From contig OX621234.1 in NCBI GenBank assembly GCA_951640165.1, forward strand, positions 5,151,001 to 5,215,000: a stretch of 64,000 bases of DNA. The letters run 5' to 3'. The stretch is from Pseudoips prasinana. Its lineage: Eukaryota; Arthropoda; Insecta; Lepidoptera; Nolidae. The notes below the pieces were generated by a model. It ran no database searches and was not told where the DNA came from. It saw only the letters and a program-made list of their open reading frames with translations. Below, piece after piece: positions 42,501 through 49,414 of this stretch. The first letter of the stretch is position 1, and each line of letters begins with the position of its first letter. Both the position numbers and the translations under genes were made by a program.

Positions 42501-42629
42501 AGAACAATTGAAACAATTCCTCCCTTCACGGAGTTAAGGGCATACTACGGTATTGAGTACGCCCATGCACTGCAAATAGAGATCAGACATTTTTTTGAAG
42601 ACGAATATTCTGATGATGACTCGGAGTAA
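27522..42629 (+). CDS. PRDM-B: PRDM7/9-like PR/SET-domain protein, 205 aa by the simplest model
   Basis: Tandem paralogue of PRDM-A. Exons: 27522-27597, 27681-27757, 29634-29718, 30849-30955, 41142-41287, 42503-42629. Every junction is GT..AG with the same phases as A; 615 coding bases give 205 residues. N-terminus MAPNLSDNAQ is unlike A. Residues 26-41 form the zinc knuckle YCDECWTFVYDYCTEH; the SET blocks are GAGLGVYTKVSLPSGIRFGP, NWLRYVNGARHWREQNLVAF and PPFTELRAYYGIEY. B keeps residues closer to PRDM9 than A does (EQNLVAFQY). An in-frame TAA at 42627-42629 ends the frame before the donor used in A, while the exon 7 block at 43062-43171 still reads well in the old frame. Intron 4 is about 10 kb of nested transposons. 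Confidence 0.87.
27681..27757 (+). CDS. PRDM-B exon 2 (zinc knuckle)
   Basis: Acceptor TATTTCAG, donor GTAAGC. Encodes CDECWTFVYDYCTEHGPLRV. Intron 1 is just 83 bp, presumably the ancestral size. Confidence 0.9.
28310..28800. repeat. ~490-bp hairpin in PRDM-B intron 2
   Basis: Outer arms ATGAAAAGAACAGGGCATAC / GGCCTGTTCTTATGAC and inner arms ACAACATGTAACTGAATTAA / TTAATTACGTTACATGTTGT. It is a longer member of the hairpin family lying downstream of both genes. TTTCGCGCCAAA occurs near 28753. Confidence 0.7.
28870..29035 (-). repeat. Dispersed GATGAT-type repeat, minus orientation
   Basis: Contains TTGTGGAGATCTTTGGGGGA and CCAGCAGTGGACATCTTTTG, the complement of the block at 57755-57825 and 60220-60265. 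Confidence 0.6.
29060..29270 (-). mobile_element. SINE, minus orientation
   Basis: CATTATTCACACACGGTCAT, CAGATAACTGATATACTA and GTTCATGCACACAAATATCT match the family in this window; the head is truncated. Confidence 0.65.
29285..29530 (+). repeat. ~250-bp dispersed repeat, copy 2
   Basis: Same as 8455-8750 and 50375-50680 (GTAAATAGTCAGAACATGTT; ATGATATTTAGCTAGCTCG), starting after an A-rich tract. Confidence 0.65.
29634..29718 (+). CDS. PRDM-B exon 3
   Basis: Acceptor TTTCTACAG; encodes VPAEGNYPPVVPRAILTLPH and ends in phase 1 before GTTATG. Confidence 0.85.
29845..30025 (+). repeat. CTTCGGAGGGCA-family repeat in PRDM-B intron 3
   Basis: Orthologous to 12825-12990 in PRDM-A, including TCGTATCCGATCATCAA and AACATAGAGCGACAGTTGCA. 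Confidence 0.65.
30389..30431. repeat. 43-bp perfect palindrome
   Basis: 21-nt arms around a single G (TTATTTTACAATGCCAAATA then its complement). Located in PRDM-B intron 3; not seen in A. Confidence 0.8.
30849..30955 (+). CDS. PRDM-B exon 4
   Basis: 107 bp; encodes GAGLGVYTKVSLPSGIRFGP and TVESDYCWT, with donor GTAAGT. Confidence 0.9.
33796..33915 (+). CDS. Short acidic open frame in the 6.4-kb element
   Basis: ATG after TTTTCAAA gives 39 residues, MDSDDFLPNDPGSLLDSEPA and on to DDR, then TGA. The acidic N-terminus resembles the start of some transposases, but nothing diagnostic is present. It may be the stump of the element's own gene. Confidence 0.3.
34050..34326 (-). mobile_element. 3' UTR of the CR1-group retrotransposon
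   Basis: On the minus strand the ORF2 stop is followed by a GTCTGCTGGAAGAAATTTCT block, a common lepidopteran retroelement 3' motif (compare 63455-63475), and ends in an AAATAAAATAAAAT repeat near 34055-34095. Confidence 0.6.
34327..37266 (-). CDS. Uninterrupted CR1-group (Kiri-like) ORF2: endonuclease plus reverse transcriptase, 979 aa
   Basis: Single open frame on the minus strand. The N-terminal ~48-260 region is an apurinic-like endonuclease: HINAQS (Asn54), ISETFL (Glu81), GGGGVAIY, LMGDFN (Asp188, Asn190), LLDLMIV and SYHDLIF (His255, Asp256). RT follows: FRPISILPFLSKVLEHI at about 539, SGFRTGHST, motif A LVLLDFSNAFNSVDFD (Asp610), AGVPQGGVLSPLLF at 665, YADD at 696-699, then a thumb ending LPLFKKQVKNYYLSSSS. 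All catalytic residues I can check are present, so the protein may be functional. No ORF1 was found upstream, so the copy may be 5'-truncated. Clade is from recalled features. Inserted antisense to PRDM-B in its intron 4. Confidence 0.93.
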   Translation of the reverse strand: MDDILSNLDDSFISCSSSSSYVSADDSYVPLTLHDRISSAFSNQSDNFNIAHINAQSVPGHYSELLASFSSSHLDALLISETFLKPSLLSPHFALPGYVLIRNDRIDKGGGGVAIYLRADIPYTIISTSPSRYSASAEYLFIEIVFRHSKMLLGVFYSPNLRVDYFDSLDTILNNLCPIYNHVVLMGDFNTCLIKNDHRTSKLLSLLSSINLHILPLTATHHSPNCTPSLLDLMIVSSTERVTTHGQLTASFSYHDLIFLSYKIRPPKRKSQFLFLRNFNGINLDQLQRDAKEIDWSVIYTASNVDIMVELLNSIIIDLFDRHAPKRRIRIKHTPAPWITAEIKEAMARRDQAKRRCKRAPTEVNINRFKKLRNRCNRLCRDAKRRHFYKALNNRDSSVVWKFLKSNGIGKSPSLVCKDVDLSALNNHFSCPPISLEPHVKSITLNELSQVPLPEYFPFTLSAVTLEDVKKSIFAISSTAAGHDNVCSRMITPILSILLPVLTHIFNYSLFSSRFPAAWKQAHIIPLPKVSNPTSLSQFRPISILPFLSKVLEHIVHRQLSAFLASNNLLCPFQSGFRTGHSTVTALLKVTDDIRWALENQNLSILVLLDFSNAFNSVDFDVLLGTLSSLNCSQTSLSWFDSYLRGRSQCVCLDESYSDWCSLSAGVPQGGVLSPLLFSIFINSISRAISSNFHLYADDFQLYRAFSRENAASAIAAVNHDLNLINGWARFRGLLINPTKSQAVIIGSRQMRNGIDFTNFPRVYLDGAPIAYTDTAKNLGVTFDCNLSWKSHVSDVSKKVHYTFHSLKRLQNFLPLKTKISLAQTLIQPILDYADSCYLDVTEELLDKLERLQNLCIRFIFGLKKYDHVSNFRKDLKWLPIRLRRNTRLLCILFNILHNPSSPSYLRERFSYSRVPNAPCRSHLKHLLKFPIHKTDFYSYSFTVQAVRLWNSLPPNIRNSKTLPLFKKQVKNYYLSSSS
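37660..38040 (+). repeat. Dispersed repeat cluster in PRDM-B intron 4
   Basis: 37670-37710 shares TCCTTGTTTCTTTCTGAT with 14330-14350; 37840-38035 is the GTCGCCAGCTCGCATGGCAA / AGGCCTATGTCCAGCGGTGG family seen elsewhere. Confidence 0.6.
38364..39546 (-). pseudogene. Mariner 1 transposase (DD34D), disrupted
   Basis: The main frame (38364-39278, 304 residues) has the helix-turn-helix region LREIAAKLSVSHVSIRTIL, IVTSDETWVYEFD, HHDNAPSH and YSPDMAPADFFLF; the last two Asp residues are 34 apart, as in mariner. The N-terminal frame 39316-39546 has ESLKMLQKAYGESTLSKTRA and YEWFKAFKSGRD. The two are separated by an inverted duplication that replaces the joining codons, so the first residues of the larger frame (MLTSVADVDG) are encoded by the duplicated antisense sequence. 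Confidence 0.9.
39150..39343. repeat. ~194-bp palindrome inside the mariner 1 gene
   Basis: The arm from about 39150 to 39243 recurs as an exact complement at about 39249-39343 around a short spacer. Mariner copy 2 lacks it and reads straight through near 62980. It therefore arose by inverted duplication in this copy. Confidence 0.88.
39586..40867 (-). mobile_element. Mariner element 2, structurally intact, nested in mariner 1
   Basis: Perfect 25-bp inverted ends GGTCTTTACCTATGAAATTG... at 39586-39610 and 40843-40867, TA on both sides (39584-39585, 40868-39). The uninterrupted host sequence is readable in mariner copy 2 near 63230-63245 (CACTGTATTTAATAT). Length 1282 bp, standard for mariner. 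Confidence 0.93.
39661..40719 (-). CDS. Mariner 2 transposase, full-length DD34D, 352 aa
   Basis: Cut-and-paste transposase acting on TA sites. Helix-turn-helix segments in the first ~110 residues (ARNINDVYGANTTNQRTTCY; STAELAAAFDVSVKTILVHL), linker WVPHEL, then RIVTCDEKWILFDN, LLLHDNARPHTA and HPPYSPDLAPTDYNFF. Asp-34-Asp spacing is exact, and the C-terminus ends RWQRCIDCMGDYFD, as usual. The first Met gives an extra 13 residues; the Met at residue 14 (MDTLKIRVIM) is the more typical start. No stop or frameshift, and perfect terminal repeats, so this copy could be active or recently active. Confidence 0.95.
   Translation of the reverse strand: MLHFHRISIFFVIMDTLKIRVIMEYEYRRGSNAAQAARNINDVYGANTTNQRTTCYWFARFRSGNFDLKNEPRGRPKTLVDNDELKAVVEADDTQSTAELAAAFDVSVKTILVHLRQIGKVKKLDKWVPHELNDRQREVRVETCLALLNRHTNEGILNRIVTCDEKWILFDNRKRSASWLDPGSAPKQCPKRKLTPRKVMVTVWWSSAGVIHHSFLPNGVSITADVYCEELSTMMEKLAHLQPALVNRSSPLLLHDNARPHTAQQTVSKLQELGLEALRHPPYSPDLAPTDYNFFQNLDNFLAGKKFNTREAVQNAFEEFVASRPADFFKKGINKLPLRWQRCIDCMGDYFD
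41142..41287 (+). CDS. PRDM-B exon 5 (SET core)
   Basis: 146 bp after ATGTAACAG. Encodes NWLRYVNGARHWREQNLVAF and YRGQVYYR split across the intron. Confidence 0.92.
41288..41950. other. PRDM-B intron 5, proximal part
   Basis: The first ~150 bp align with PRDM-A intron 5 (GAGCTGTACTTGTAGCGT). The rest, including a GC-rich patch at 41665-41850, has no recognisable gene. Confidence 0.45.
41962..42093. mobile_element. 132-bp MITE with 9-bp target duplication
   Basis: Inverted arms around GCTACATATTAAGC and AGTATAAGCTGATCT; GTACCAGTC duplicated at 41953-41961 and 42094-42102. Confidence 0.75.
42250..42475 (+). mobile_element. CR1/L2-like 3' tail fragment
   Basis: CTGTGCCCCGCGG head and an ACAGACAAACAGCCAAAAAT block, ending with the TATATGTATAGATT tail typical of these lepidopteran elements. 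Confidence 0.5.
42503..42629 (+). CDS. PRDM-B exon 6 with in-frame stop
   Basis: Encodes TIETIPPFTELRAYYGIEYA and an acidic DEYSDDDSE end, then TAA at 42627-42629. The donor aligned with A (GTAAGT) begins at 42640, 11 bp after the stop; another GT (GTAAGG) begins at 42626. Confidence 0.85.
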
Positions 42630-43061
42630 GGAGTACGAAGTAAGTACTTTCTTTTTGGAGATTAGATTTACCTTTTCTTTTTTAATCGTCAACGTCGGCA
42701 CTCCCTAGGGAAAGACACATCTTTGTTCCACGGAGTTGTTTATACAAACATGCTACAAGCACACTCAGGGCTGGTTGTGAGGCATCTACCTTAACTACGC
42801 TACCTGCGCTATAAGTTCAGTGTGTGGGTGGGTCGCCAATAACTTGACAATTAATGTAATGGCAATCATAGTACAATAGTATTGCGGTGTGCCGTACCAA
42901 ACAATCGAATATCAATTGATCGCCCACTATCAATGGAATGTGTAAATACTCTAACGTTAATAATATCGAATGGATAATAAATTGAACATTCGCTACTCGA
43001 TAAGTAGGTAAGGTTAGAACTGCGTCCAAAGGAGGGTATTAATGTAATATTTTTGTTATAG

Positions 43062-43171
43062 GTCACCACACTGTCCTGGCAGAATGCACCAGATGCGGCT
43101 GCTGCGCCAGACCCAGAGTCACTTCCAAGGCCTTCCCCCGAAATATAAATAAAAAAAATTGTGTAGTGTAG
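43062..43171 (+). CDS. PRDM-B exon 7-like block
   Basis: Acceptor TTGTTATAG. In the A frame it reads HHTVLAECTRCGCCARPRVT and on to NCVV before TAG 43169-43171, with AATAAA at 43148. It is 3' UTR if the exon 6 stop is used. If the 42626 donor is used it is read in another frame (starting SPHCPGRMHQ). Confidence 0.55.
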
Positions 43172-43321
43172 TGTGTCTTGACTGGAAAAGAGGCCAAAAT
43201 AATTTTCATTACGTTTTCTAGGAATTTTTCATGCTCTTAACTCATTAAAAATATTCACCTCCTGATTTAGGTTGAGTTTCCAAAAACGTTATTACGTATT
43301 CACTGTTAGGGTCATTAAATG

Positions 43322-43460
43322 TACAGACGCCAGCACATCCAGCTACCCCAATCTGTCAAATTTCTTTTATAGATTTTTGACTTTATCGCGTTAGCATAAG
43401 GTTCACTGTCAATGGAGATAATTTGACAGATTGGGGTAGCTTAATGTGCTGGCGTCTGTA
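43322..43460. mobile_element. 139-bp MITE, TA target site (copy 2)
   Basis: Same element and orientation as 12184-12322. Its site is uninterrupted near 19137 behind PRDM-A, so it arrived after the duplication. Confidence 0.85.
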
Positions 43461-43579
43461 CCTGTTTTGAATCAGAATGGATTTTGAGTATTCTGTCTGG
43501 CAATATTACTTTATATTTTATTACAGAACTGTTTGTGCTGTCTGGCACTGACCTAACAGTGACCAATGGCGTCCGTTAT

Positions 43580-44159
43580 CATTGAGGGACCACATATGAA
43601 TGTTGAACTTGAGAATGCGTCAGCCTTTAGGAAAAGTTCTCAAACAATTGTAAATTTAGCCCCTAGTTTGTGAAAGAATTCACTCCAAAGTTACAATCGG
43701 TAAACGGTGGTCCGTCAGTAGTAACCGAGACGTATTCATAACTCATCATATTTACAACTGCTATAAATGACTACTCTTAGTAAAACATTTACAGAACTAA
43801 TCATTTTAAACATCGACCTTTCCTGTTTGTGTGCTTGTGTGGACTTGTGTTGTTTGGTTGAGGGACCACCTTCTACAACCTAGTGTCTCTTTTTATACAG
43901 CAAACAGGAAAGGTCGATATTTAATATGATTAGTTTTGCAAATGTTTTACTAAGAGTAGTCATTTATAGCAGTTGTAAATTGTAACTATGTTAAGAGTTA
44001 TGGATGCCTCTCTGTTACTACTGACGGACCACATTTTAACAATTGTAACTTTGGAGTGGCTTCTTTTACAAAGTAGGGGCTAAATTTACAATTGTTTGAG
44101 AACTTTTACTAAAGGCTGACGCTTTCTAAAGTTCACCATTCATATGTGGTCCTTCAATG
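43580..44159. repeat. 580-bp foldback, copy B
   Basis: Counterpart of 19256-19842 with the same arm and loop layout. Position-by-position similarity between copies exceeds that between arms, as expected if it predates the gene duplication. Confidence 0.85.
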
Positions 44160-44440
44160 GGAACATATTATAATTTTCCAAGGCAATGTAGTGATTGTGA
44201 TTTCAAAACAATTTCCCGTAAGAGTTATATGACACATACCTTAAAACACTACTGGAATGTGTTGTAATGTGCGAAATGCGACTGCACCACATATCTACAC
44301 AAAGCATTTATTTATTGTGACAGGTTCGTAAACATGCTCATCAAATAATATAACAGTATTACTTAAAACTAAAGTTAACATAATATTTCTAGCAAATCTG
44401 TATTTTTGGATAAACTAATTTAACTAGCATTACATCTCTC

Positions 44441-45320
44441 TCTAATATACCTCGTATGAAAAGAACAGGGCATACATAGAGCAGTCAAAACAACTAAAAC
44501 TGCGCACTTATACGCGCACCGGGCACATAATTAGTCCTAACGTGTCGCTCAGTTTTAGTCAGTATTTCGCGACAAAGCCAACATGTCACTACTAAAGATG
44601 CCTTGTGCTTTATATAAGAAGTGTGTTGTAAAGAAAGAAAATTATATTAATGCATTACTTTAGGTGGTATATTTCATGCAATCGGGGGCATTCTGTACTA
44701 ATTCAATAAAACAATTACTAAATATATAAAGACAAGCAAGCCCAAGATTTTGCGTTATAGGTCCCATCAATACGTCATTTGATTATTATTATAATTATCA
44801 ATTATTATAATCAATATGAAGACAATTTAAGACTGATGATTATGATTGTTTATTATATTTATTTTAAATGTACTTTGTTTACTACTATTTTAAGTTATTT
44901 AGATATATGCTGGCAGCCTTTCCAAAGGAATGTTAAAAACAATTAACAATTCTACGGTTTTAAAATAACATGTTAAATATTTTAACTGAAGTCACGTGAG
45001 CAACTTAAACTTGTCCAGCTTCTGTGGATAACTTGCAAACATGTATTTCTAGTCTTATATTGAAAGAAAATTTATAAGATGGAGGACCAAAAAGTGCCAG
45101 TATGCCTTTTCTGACACTTGTATATACCTCTATACCTCTACTGAAAAGCACAGGCCATACATAAATAGTCAATATCTACAACTAAAACTGCGAATGTATA
45201 TACTTAATATAATTAGTCCACAGGTCCTAACGTGTCGCTCAGTTTTACTCAGTATTTGGCGTCAAAACTAACATGTCATAACTAGAGGCGGCCTGTCCTT
45301 TTCATAAGAGGTATTTTAGA
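44441..45320. repeat. Two tandem hairpin units downstream of PRDM-B
   Basis: Hairpins at 44441-44640 and 45120-45320, both with ATGAAAAG(A/C)ACAGG arms. Each is followed by AT-rich DNA matching the units behind PRDM-A (TTTCCAAAGGAATGTTA; CTTGTCCAGCTTCTGTGGAT). Confidence 0.65.
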
Positions 45321-45619
45321 AAGCAGTGAAATTATATTAATAAATTAGTTTAGCTAGTATACATATTGTATTGGAATGGACATTCTATGTTAATTGAATT
45401 AAAATGGATTAATTAAAAACAAGCAAGCCCAAGATAGGTTATGGCAACAAAAATATGATATTTGATAATTATTTTTAAGGGTAATGATTATGATTGTTTA
45501 TAATATACATATAAGGTCGGAATAAAATTTGATTTGATATACTCGTGCTTTTATTTAAATTTGATGAACTTTAAAAGGTAATTAATCCCTGTGTCGCGGG
45601 GTACTTTACAAACATATAA

Positions 45620-45760
45620 TTAACAAACACAATACACAGTACATCCAGACTCAGGACAACTATTTACGGGTCACACAAATAGTTGTTCTGCGAATCGAAC
45701 CCGGGACACGAAGTGTCGAGGCGAATATCTTAACCGTTGCGCCACATGTGCAGTAAAAAA
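45620..45760 (-). mobile_element. SINE head, minus orientation
   Basis: The complement carries GGTTCGATTC-type B-box sequence (CGAATCGAACCCGGG on plus) and CTTAACCGTTGCGCCACA. A different SINE family from 3378-3592. Confidence 0.55.
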
Positions 45761-45867
45761 TAATTATCTTTATCATTTTCGTTACTTTATATATATACTA
45801 GCTGTAACCTGCGCGCGTTGCTACGGCAATATAAAAAATGTCTACTAAGTTTTCTGCAGTGCTGCCA

Positions 45868-45965
45868 TTTTAGCGCTTTCGGCGCTAGATCTAGCGCTTT
45901 TTTGCTATGTTCAGCGGGCACTTGATAATTTTAGCGCTTAACGGATAATTTAGCGCTTTCTTAAT
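45868..45965. promoter_or_regulatory. Left subterminal TAGCGCTT repeats of the hAT
   Basis: TTTTAGCGCTT, ATCTAGCGCTT, TTTTAGCGCTT and ATTTAGCGCTT occur on the same strand. Matching repeats at 48553-48650 make these likely transposase-binding sites. Confidence 0.7.
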
Positions 45966-46274
45966 TTTTAATATGGCAGCACTATTTGTGCCGTGGAGAA
46001 GTGTGATAAAATTATTGTCTATGTTCAATTTTATGCTCTATGCCAGTTGGGTTTTAATATGGCAATAGCTCTATTGTCTTATAGAGCACGGGGAATCCCT
46101 TGAACATTAAGTACGGTTTGTTTCATGTTTGGTTGATTGACTTTGCTTCTTTCATTTTCATTCTGTCTATGTGAACGCACTGAAGTTCAAGTTTAGAAAT
46201 AACGTTTTAAGCACTGATTTTACTAGTTACTCTTGTGAGTGTTCCATAGTGTTGTGTTGGTTAACTCTTTTGGA

Positions 46275-48281
46275 ATGGATGTACCATTATCAAAAAAAAT
46301 TGTGTACAAACAAAGATATAAAGTTGAATGGGAGAAATCGCCCAACTTTAAACAATGGTTGAAACCTGTGCCTGGAGATGATACAAGGGCAATGTGTTTG
46401 TATTGTAGGAAGGATTTTCTTGCCAAATTAAGCGATATCCAGAGACATTGTGATTCAGTTCATCACAAGAAGCAGGCGAAACCATTCTTGGACAAAAAAC
46501 AAACACAAATCTCTTCAATGCTGCAAAAACCCGTCGATAAGCTCTGTGTTGAGGCTGAAGGTGCTCTCTCAATGTATGTTGCAGAACACACAGCTATACA
46601 AGCAATTGATCACCTTACCGAATTATGTAAGAATACATTTTCGGATTCTAAGGCTACTACAGAAATGAAATTGCACCGAACGAAATGTACAGCAATAATT
46701 AAGGAAGTATTAGCACCTCATTTTAAAGATTGTTTAAGAAATGATATTGGTGCTAATTCGTATAGCTTGATAATAGATGAATCTACTGATGTTTCTGTTC
46801 GAAAATATCTCGGTATTGTTGTTAAATATTTTAGCAGCAGTCGCAACGAAATAGTTTCCACATTCTTAGGGCTGGTTGAATTGGAATCTGCAGATGCCGA
46901 AGGAATAGTTTCAGCGTTAACAGTACAACTTGAAGCTTTTAAACTTGATAAAAGCAAGTTAATTGGAATCGGAACAGATAATGCTTCGGTTATGACTGGA
47001 GTTAACGCAGGTGTCCATAAAATATTGCAGGAAAGGTATGCTTTACCCAATCTAGTGTTGATAAGATGTGTCTGCCATTCGATTCAATTGGCAGTGTCAC
47101 ATGCGTCATGTGAGACTATACCAAGAAATATTGAATTTATGATAAGAGAAACTCACAATTGGTTCAAGCTTTCACCGAAACGAAAAAACGAATATAAAAA
47201 AATATATGAAGCGATAAACTTTGGAGAGGAGCCACTTAAGATCTTAAAAGCTTGTGATACACGATGGCTGTCAATTGAACCCGCGGTAGCTAGAATCTTA
47301 AGTCAATGGATAGAACTAAAATTACACTTTCAATTAATGAGAACTCGTGAAAATTGCTACCAAGCCGAATTATTATATAACATGTTCAACGATCCAAGAA
47401 ACAAAATTTATTTGCAGTTTTTGTGTGGAATACTTAATAATTTACAAGGGGCAATAAAAACTTTTGAAAACAAAGCTTCTGACCCATGTCTGCTCTACAA
47501 TACGCTACATGATTTAATACGAAACATGTGCACGAAAATAATAATAGCGCAACCGAGAATGCAATTCGAAAGCATTAAAGTGAAAGAACATCTGTCTATG
47601 TCACCATACCTTGGTTATTTATTTGAGAAAGAGATGAACGAGTCTTCATTGAATGAGGATGAAAAAAATGCAATGAAGGCGAGGTGTGTTGATTTTATTA
47701 TTAAACTAATAAATGAGCTGCAACAAAGACTGCCTGAAAATTTAAAACTACTTAAAAACTCTATGGCATTATCTGTTTCCGTCATTTTAAAACCAAACAG
47801 AAATATTGATAACTTTATACAAGTTTTGGAAAGTCTGGGTTACACAGAAAATATGGATAATGTTATACAGCAGTGGCAAACTGTTATCTTACAGAACTGG
47901 GAAAATACCGAAGATACGGTGAAGTTCTGGACAGAAGTTCAACAGTCGAGGGACGCAGCTGGATGTTGTCCATATAAAGACTTATTCAATGTCGCGGCAA
48001 AAATAATGAGTTTGCCACATTCAAATGCTGATATTGAGCGGGTGTTCAGCTTAATGAATGTGGTTAAAAACAAGTTGCGAAATGCATTACATTTAAAAAC
48101 TATTAACGCCATCCTATTAATAAGAACAGGATTAACCGGGGTTAACAGCAACTGTTATAATTATCAACTACCAGCTGATATTTTAAGTAAGATAGGATCA
48201 TCCGAAAAATATAAAGTAAATACTACTGAACCTAACCAGCCTGGACCCTCGAGTTCAGCTTTGATGGAAGAAGAATTTTAA
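46275..48281 (+). CDS. hAT transposase with zinc finger, 668 aa (680 from the upstream ATG at 46239)
   Basis: Cut-and-paste transposase. Numbering from the upstream Met: zinc finger C53/C56/H70/H75 in MCLYCRKDF...IQRHCDSVH; first catalytic Asp in SLIIDESTD (180 or 184); second Asp247 in GIGTDNASVMTG; the CVCH motif at 277-280; the CDTRWLS block at 339-345; third residue Glu600 in SNADIERVFSLMNVVKNKLR, the hAT dimerisation/catalytic tail. No stop or frameshift. I prefer the Met at 46275 because of its better initiation context and because the preceding 12 residues look unlike the family. With intact ends and target duplication the element may be capable of movement. Confidence 0.93.
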   Translation: MDVPLSKKIVYKQRYKVEWEKSPNFKQWLKPVPGDDTRAMCLYCRKDFLAKLSDIQRHCDSVHHKKQAKPFLDKKQTQISSMLQKPVDKLCVEAEGALSMYVAEHTAIQAIDHLTELCKNTFSDSKATTEMKLHRTKCTAIIKEVLAPHFKDCLRNDIGANSYSLIIDESTDVSVRKYLGIVVKYFSSSRNEIVSTFLGLVELESADAEGIVSALTVQLEAFKLDKSKLIGIGTDNASVMTGVNAGVHKILQERYALPNLVLIRCVCHSIQLAVSHASCETIPRNIEFMIRETHNWFKLSPKRKNEYKKIYEAINFGEEPLKILKACDTRWLSIEPAVARILSQWIELKLHFQLMRTRENCYQAELLYNMFNDPRNKIYLQFLCGILNNLQGAIKTFENKASDPCLLYNTLHDLIRNMCTKIIIAQPRMQFESIKVKEHLSMSPYLGYLFEKEMNESSLNEDEKNAMKARCVDFIIKLINELQQRLPENLKLLKNSMALSVSVILKPNRNIDNFIQVLESLGYTENMDNVIQQWQTVILQNWENTEDTVKFWTEVQQSRDAAGCCPYKDLFNVAAKIMSLPHSNADIERVFSLMNVVKNKLRNALHLKTINAILLIRTGLTGVNSNCYNYQLPADILSKIGSSEKYKVNTTEPNQPGPSSSALMEEEF

Positions 48282-48539
48282 ATTTTTTTATTGTTTTTTA
48301 CTTAAAGTTGACTTTACTATACCCAAACTGTAGGTATAGAATAATATTATTATGTTTTCTCTTCTAAATGTTATTATTGTAATAAAAAGTTGTTTTTCAC
48401 TACAATCACTTCGTATTTTATTTTATTTTTGTTGTGCGTATGACGCTTTTTCCACAATCAATGTGATTACACAATCTACCAGCCCATATTTAGTATGGGA
48501 GATTATTTAAATCACACTGATCGTCTAAAACGCGCTTCA

Positions 48540-48655
48540 GTTAAAAGTTCGAATTTAGCGCTTTATTGACTCGTTTGAACCGATTTAGCGCTTTAATGGC
48601 TTGTGAATATATTCGAATCTAGCGCTTAGTGCACCGCTGTCAGCGCTGATTAGAT
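48540..48655. promoter_or_regulatory. Right subterminal TAGCGCTT repeats of the hAT
   Basis: ATTTAGCGCTTTATTG, ATTTAGCGCTTTAATG, ATCTAGCGCTTAG and TCAGCGCTGA in the last ~120 bp before the right inverted repeat. Confidence 0.65.
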
Positions 48656-48683
48656 TTTTTCATCTGGCAGCACTGGTTTTCTG

Positions 48684-49400
48684 GCAGTGTTTCTCAGTAG
48701 CTGGCCACGTCATGTTCTGCACGATAAGGCAAAAAATATGATTCCACATAAATGTAAAATATTTACGGAATAAATGAAATTTAAATTTGACTATGATATT
48801 GAAAGAATATAATACATTTCTAAGTATATAGAAACAAAACCTTATTGTAATTAAAACTGAAGAACAAACCTCATAGAAAAATTGTTAATTATTGAACGAA
48901 TCCTACATATTCCAATGTGCTGTTTTAAAGTGAAACTTTTGATACGTTTCCTCAAATTTTTGCGTCCATCTACTCTATGGCGGTGCCCATGGCTGGCCTC
49001 AGCTGACCGAGTAGCATTTACACTCTCAATCATTTGTGCAAGTGCTCCACGGTATATTTGATCATTATATTGATCTATAAATGTTGTTGTTCACTTGATT
49101 GTAATGGCGAGATTGTAATGGTCGATGATGATCAATTGATGTCCTCTGCGACGTGTCCGTCGATGGCGAACCCTGCTATGATCTTTGTTGTGGGCGCGAA
49201 TATGGCTCGTAAACCCAATAATATTGTATACAAGATACGTTATAGTGCAATATGTTAATAAGTTGCTCTAATAAATACAATAGGATAGGTATGTAAATAA
49301 AAGAGATATATTAAGCTCGTCGCCCTACTCAGCGCGGACTGAAAACGAAACGTCCCAAATGGGACGTTTTTGAGTCTTTGCTTTGCGTGCGCTATTAACA
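48684..49400. other. AT-rich stretch, no gene called
   Basis: Minus frame 48851-49033 (ATRSAEASHGHRHRVDGRKN) looks biased but matches no family I know. AAACGTCCC/GGGACGTTT forms a small palindrome near 49347-49368. Confidence 0.35.
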
Positions 49401-49414
49401 TATCTGCCTTTTAG

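Larger units (their letters stand above)
45857..48675 (+). mobile_element. Apparently complete autonomous hAT transposon, 2819 bp
   Basis: Perfect inverted termini CAGTGCTGCCA/TGGCAGCACTG and a perfect 8-bp duplication GTTTTCTG at 45849-45856 and 48676-48683. It carries one long transposase gene. TTTAGCGCTT-type repeats cluster at both ends: about five within 45857-45965 and four within 48550-48650. Confidence 0.95.
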
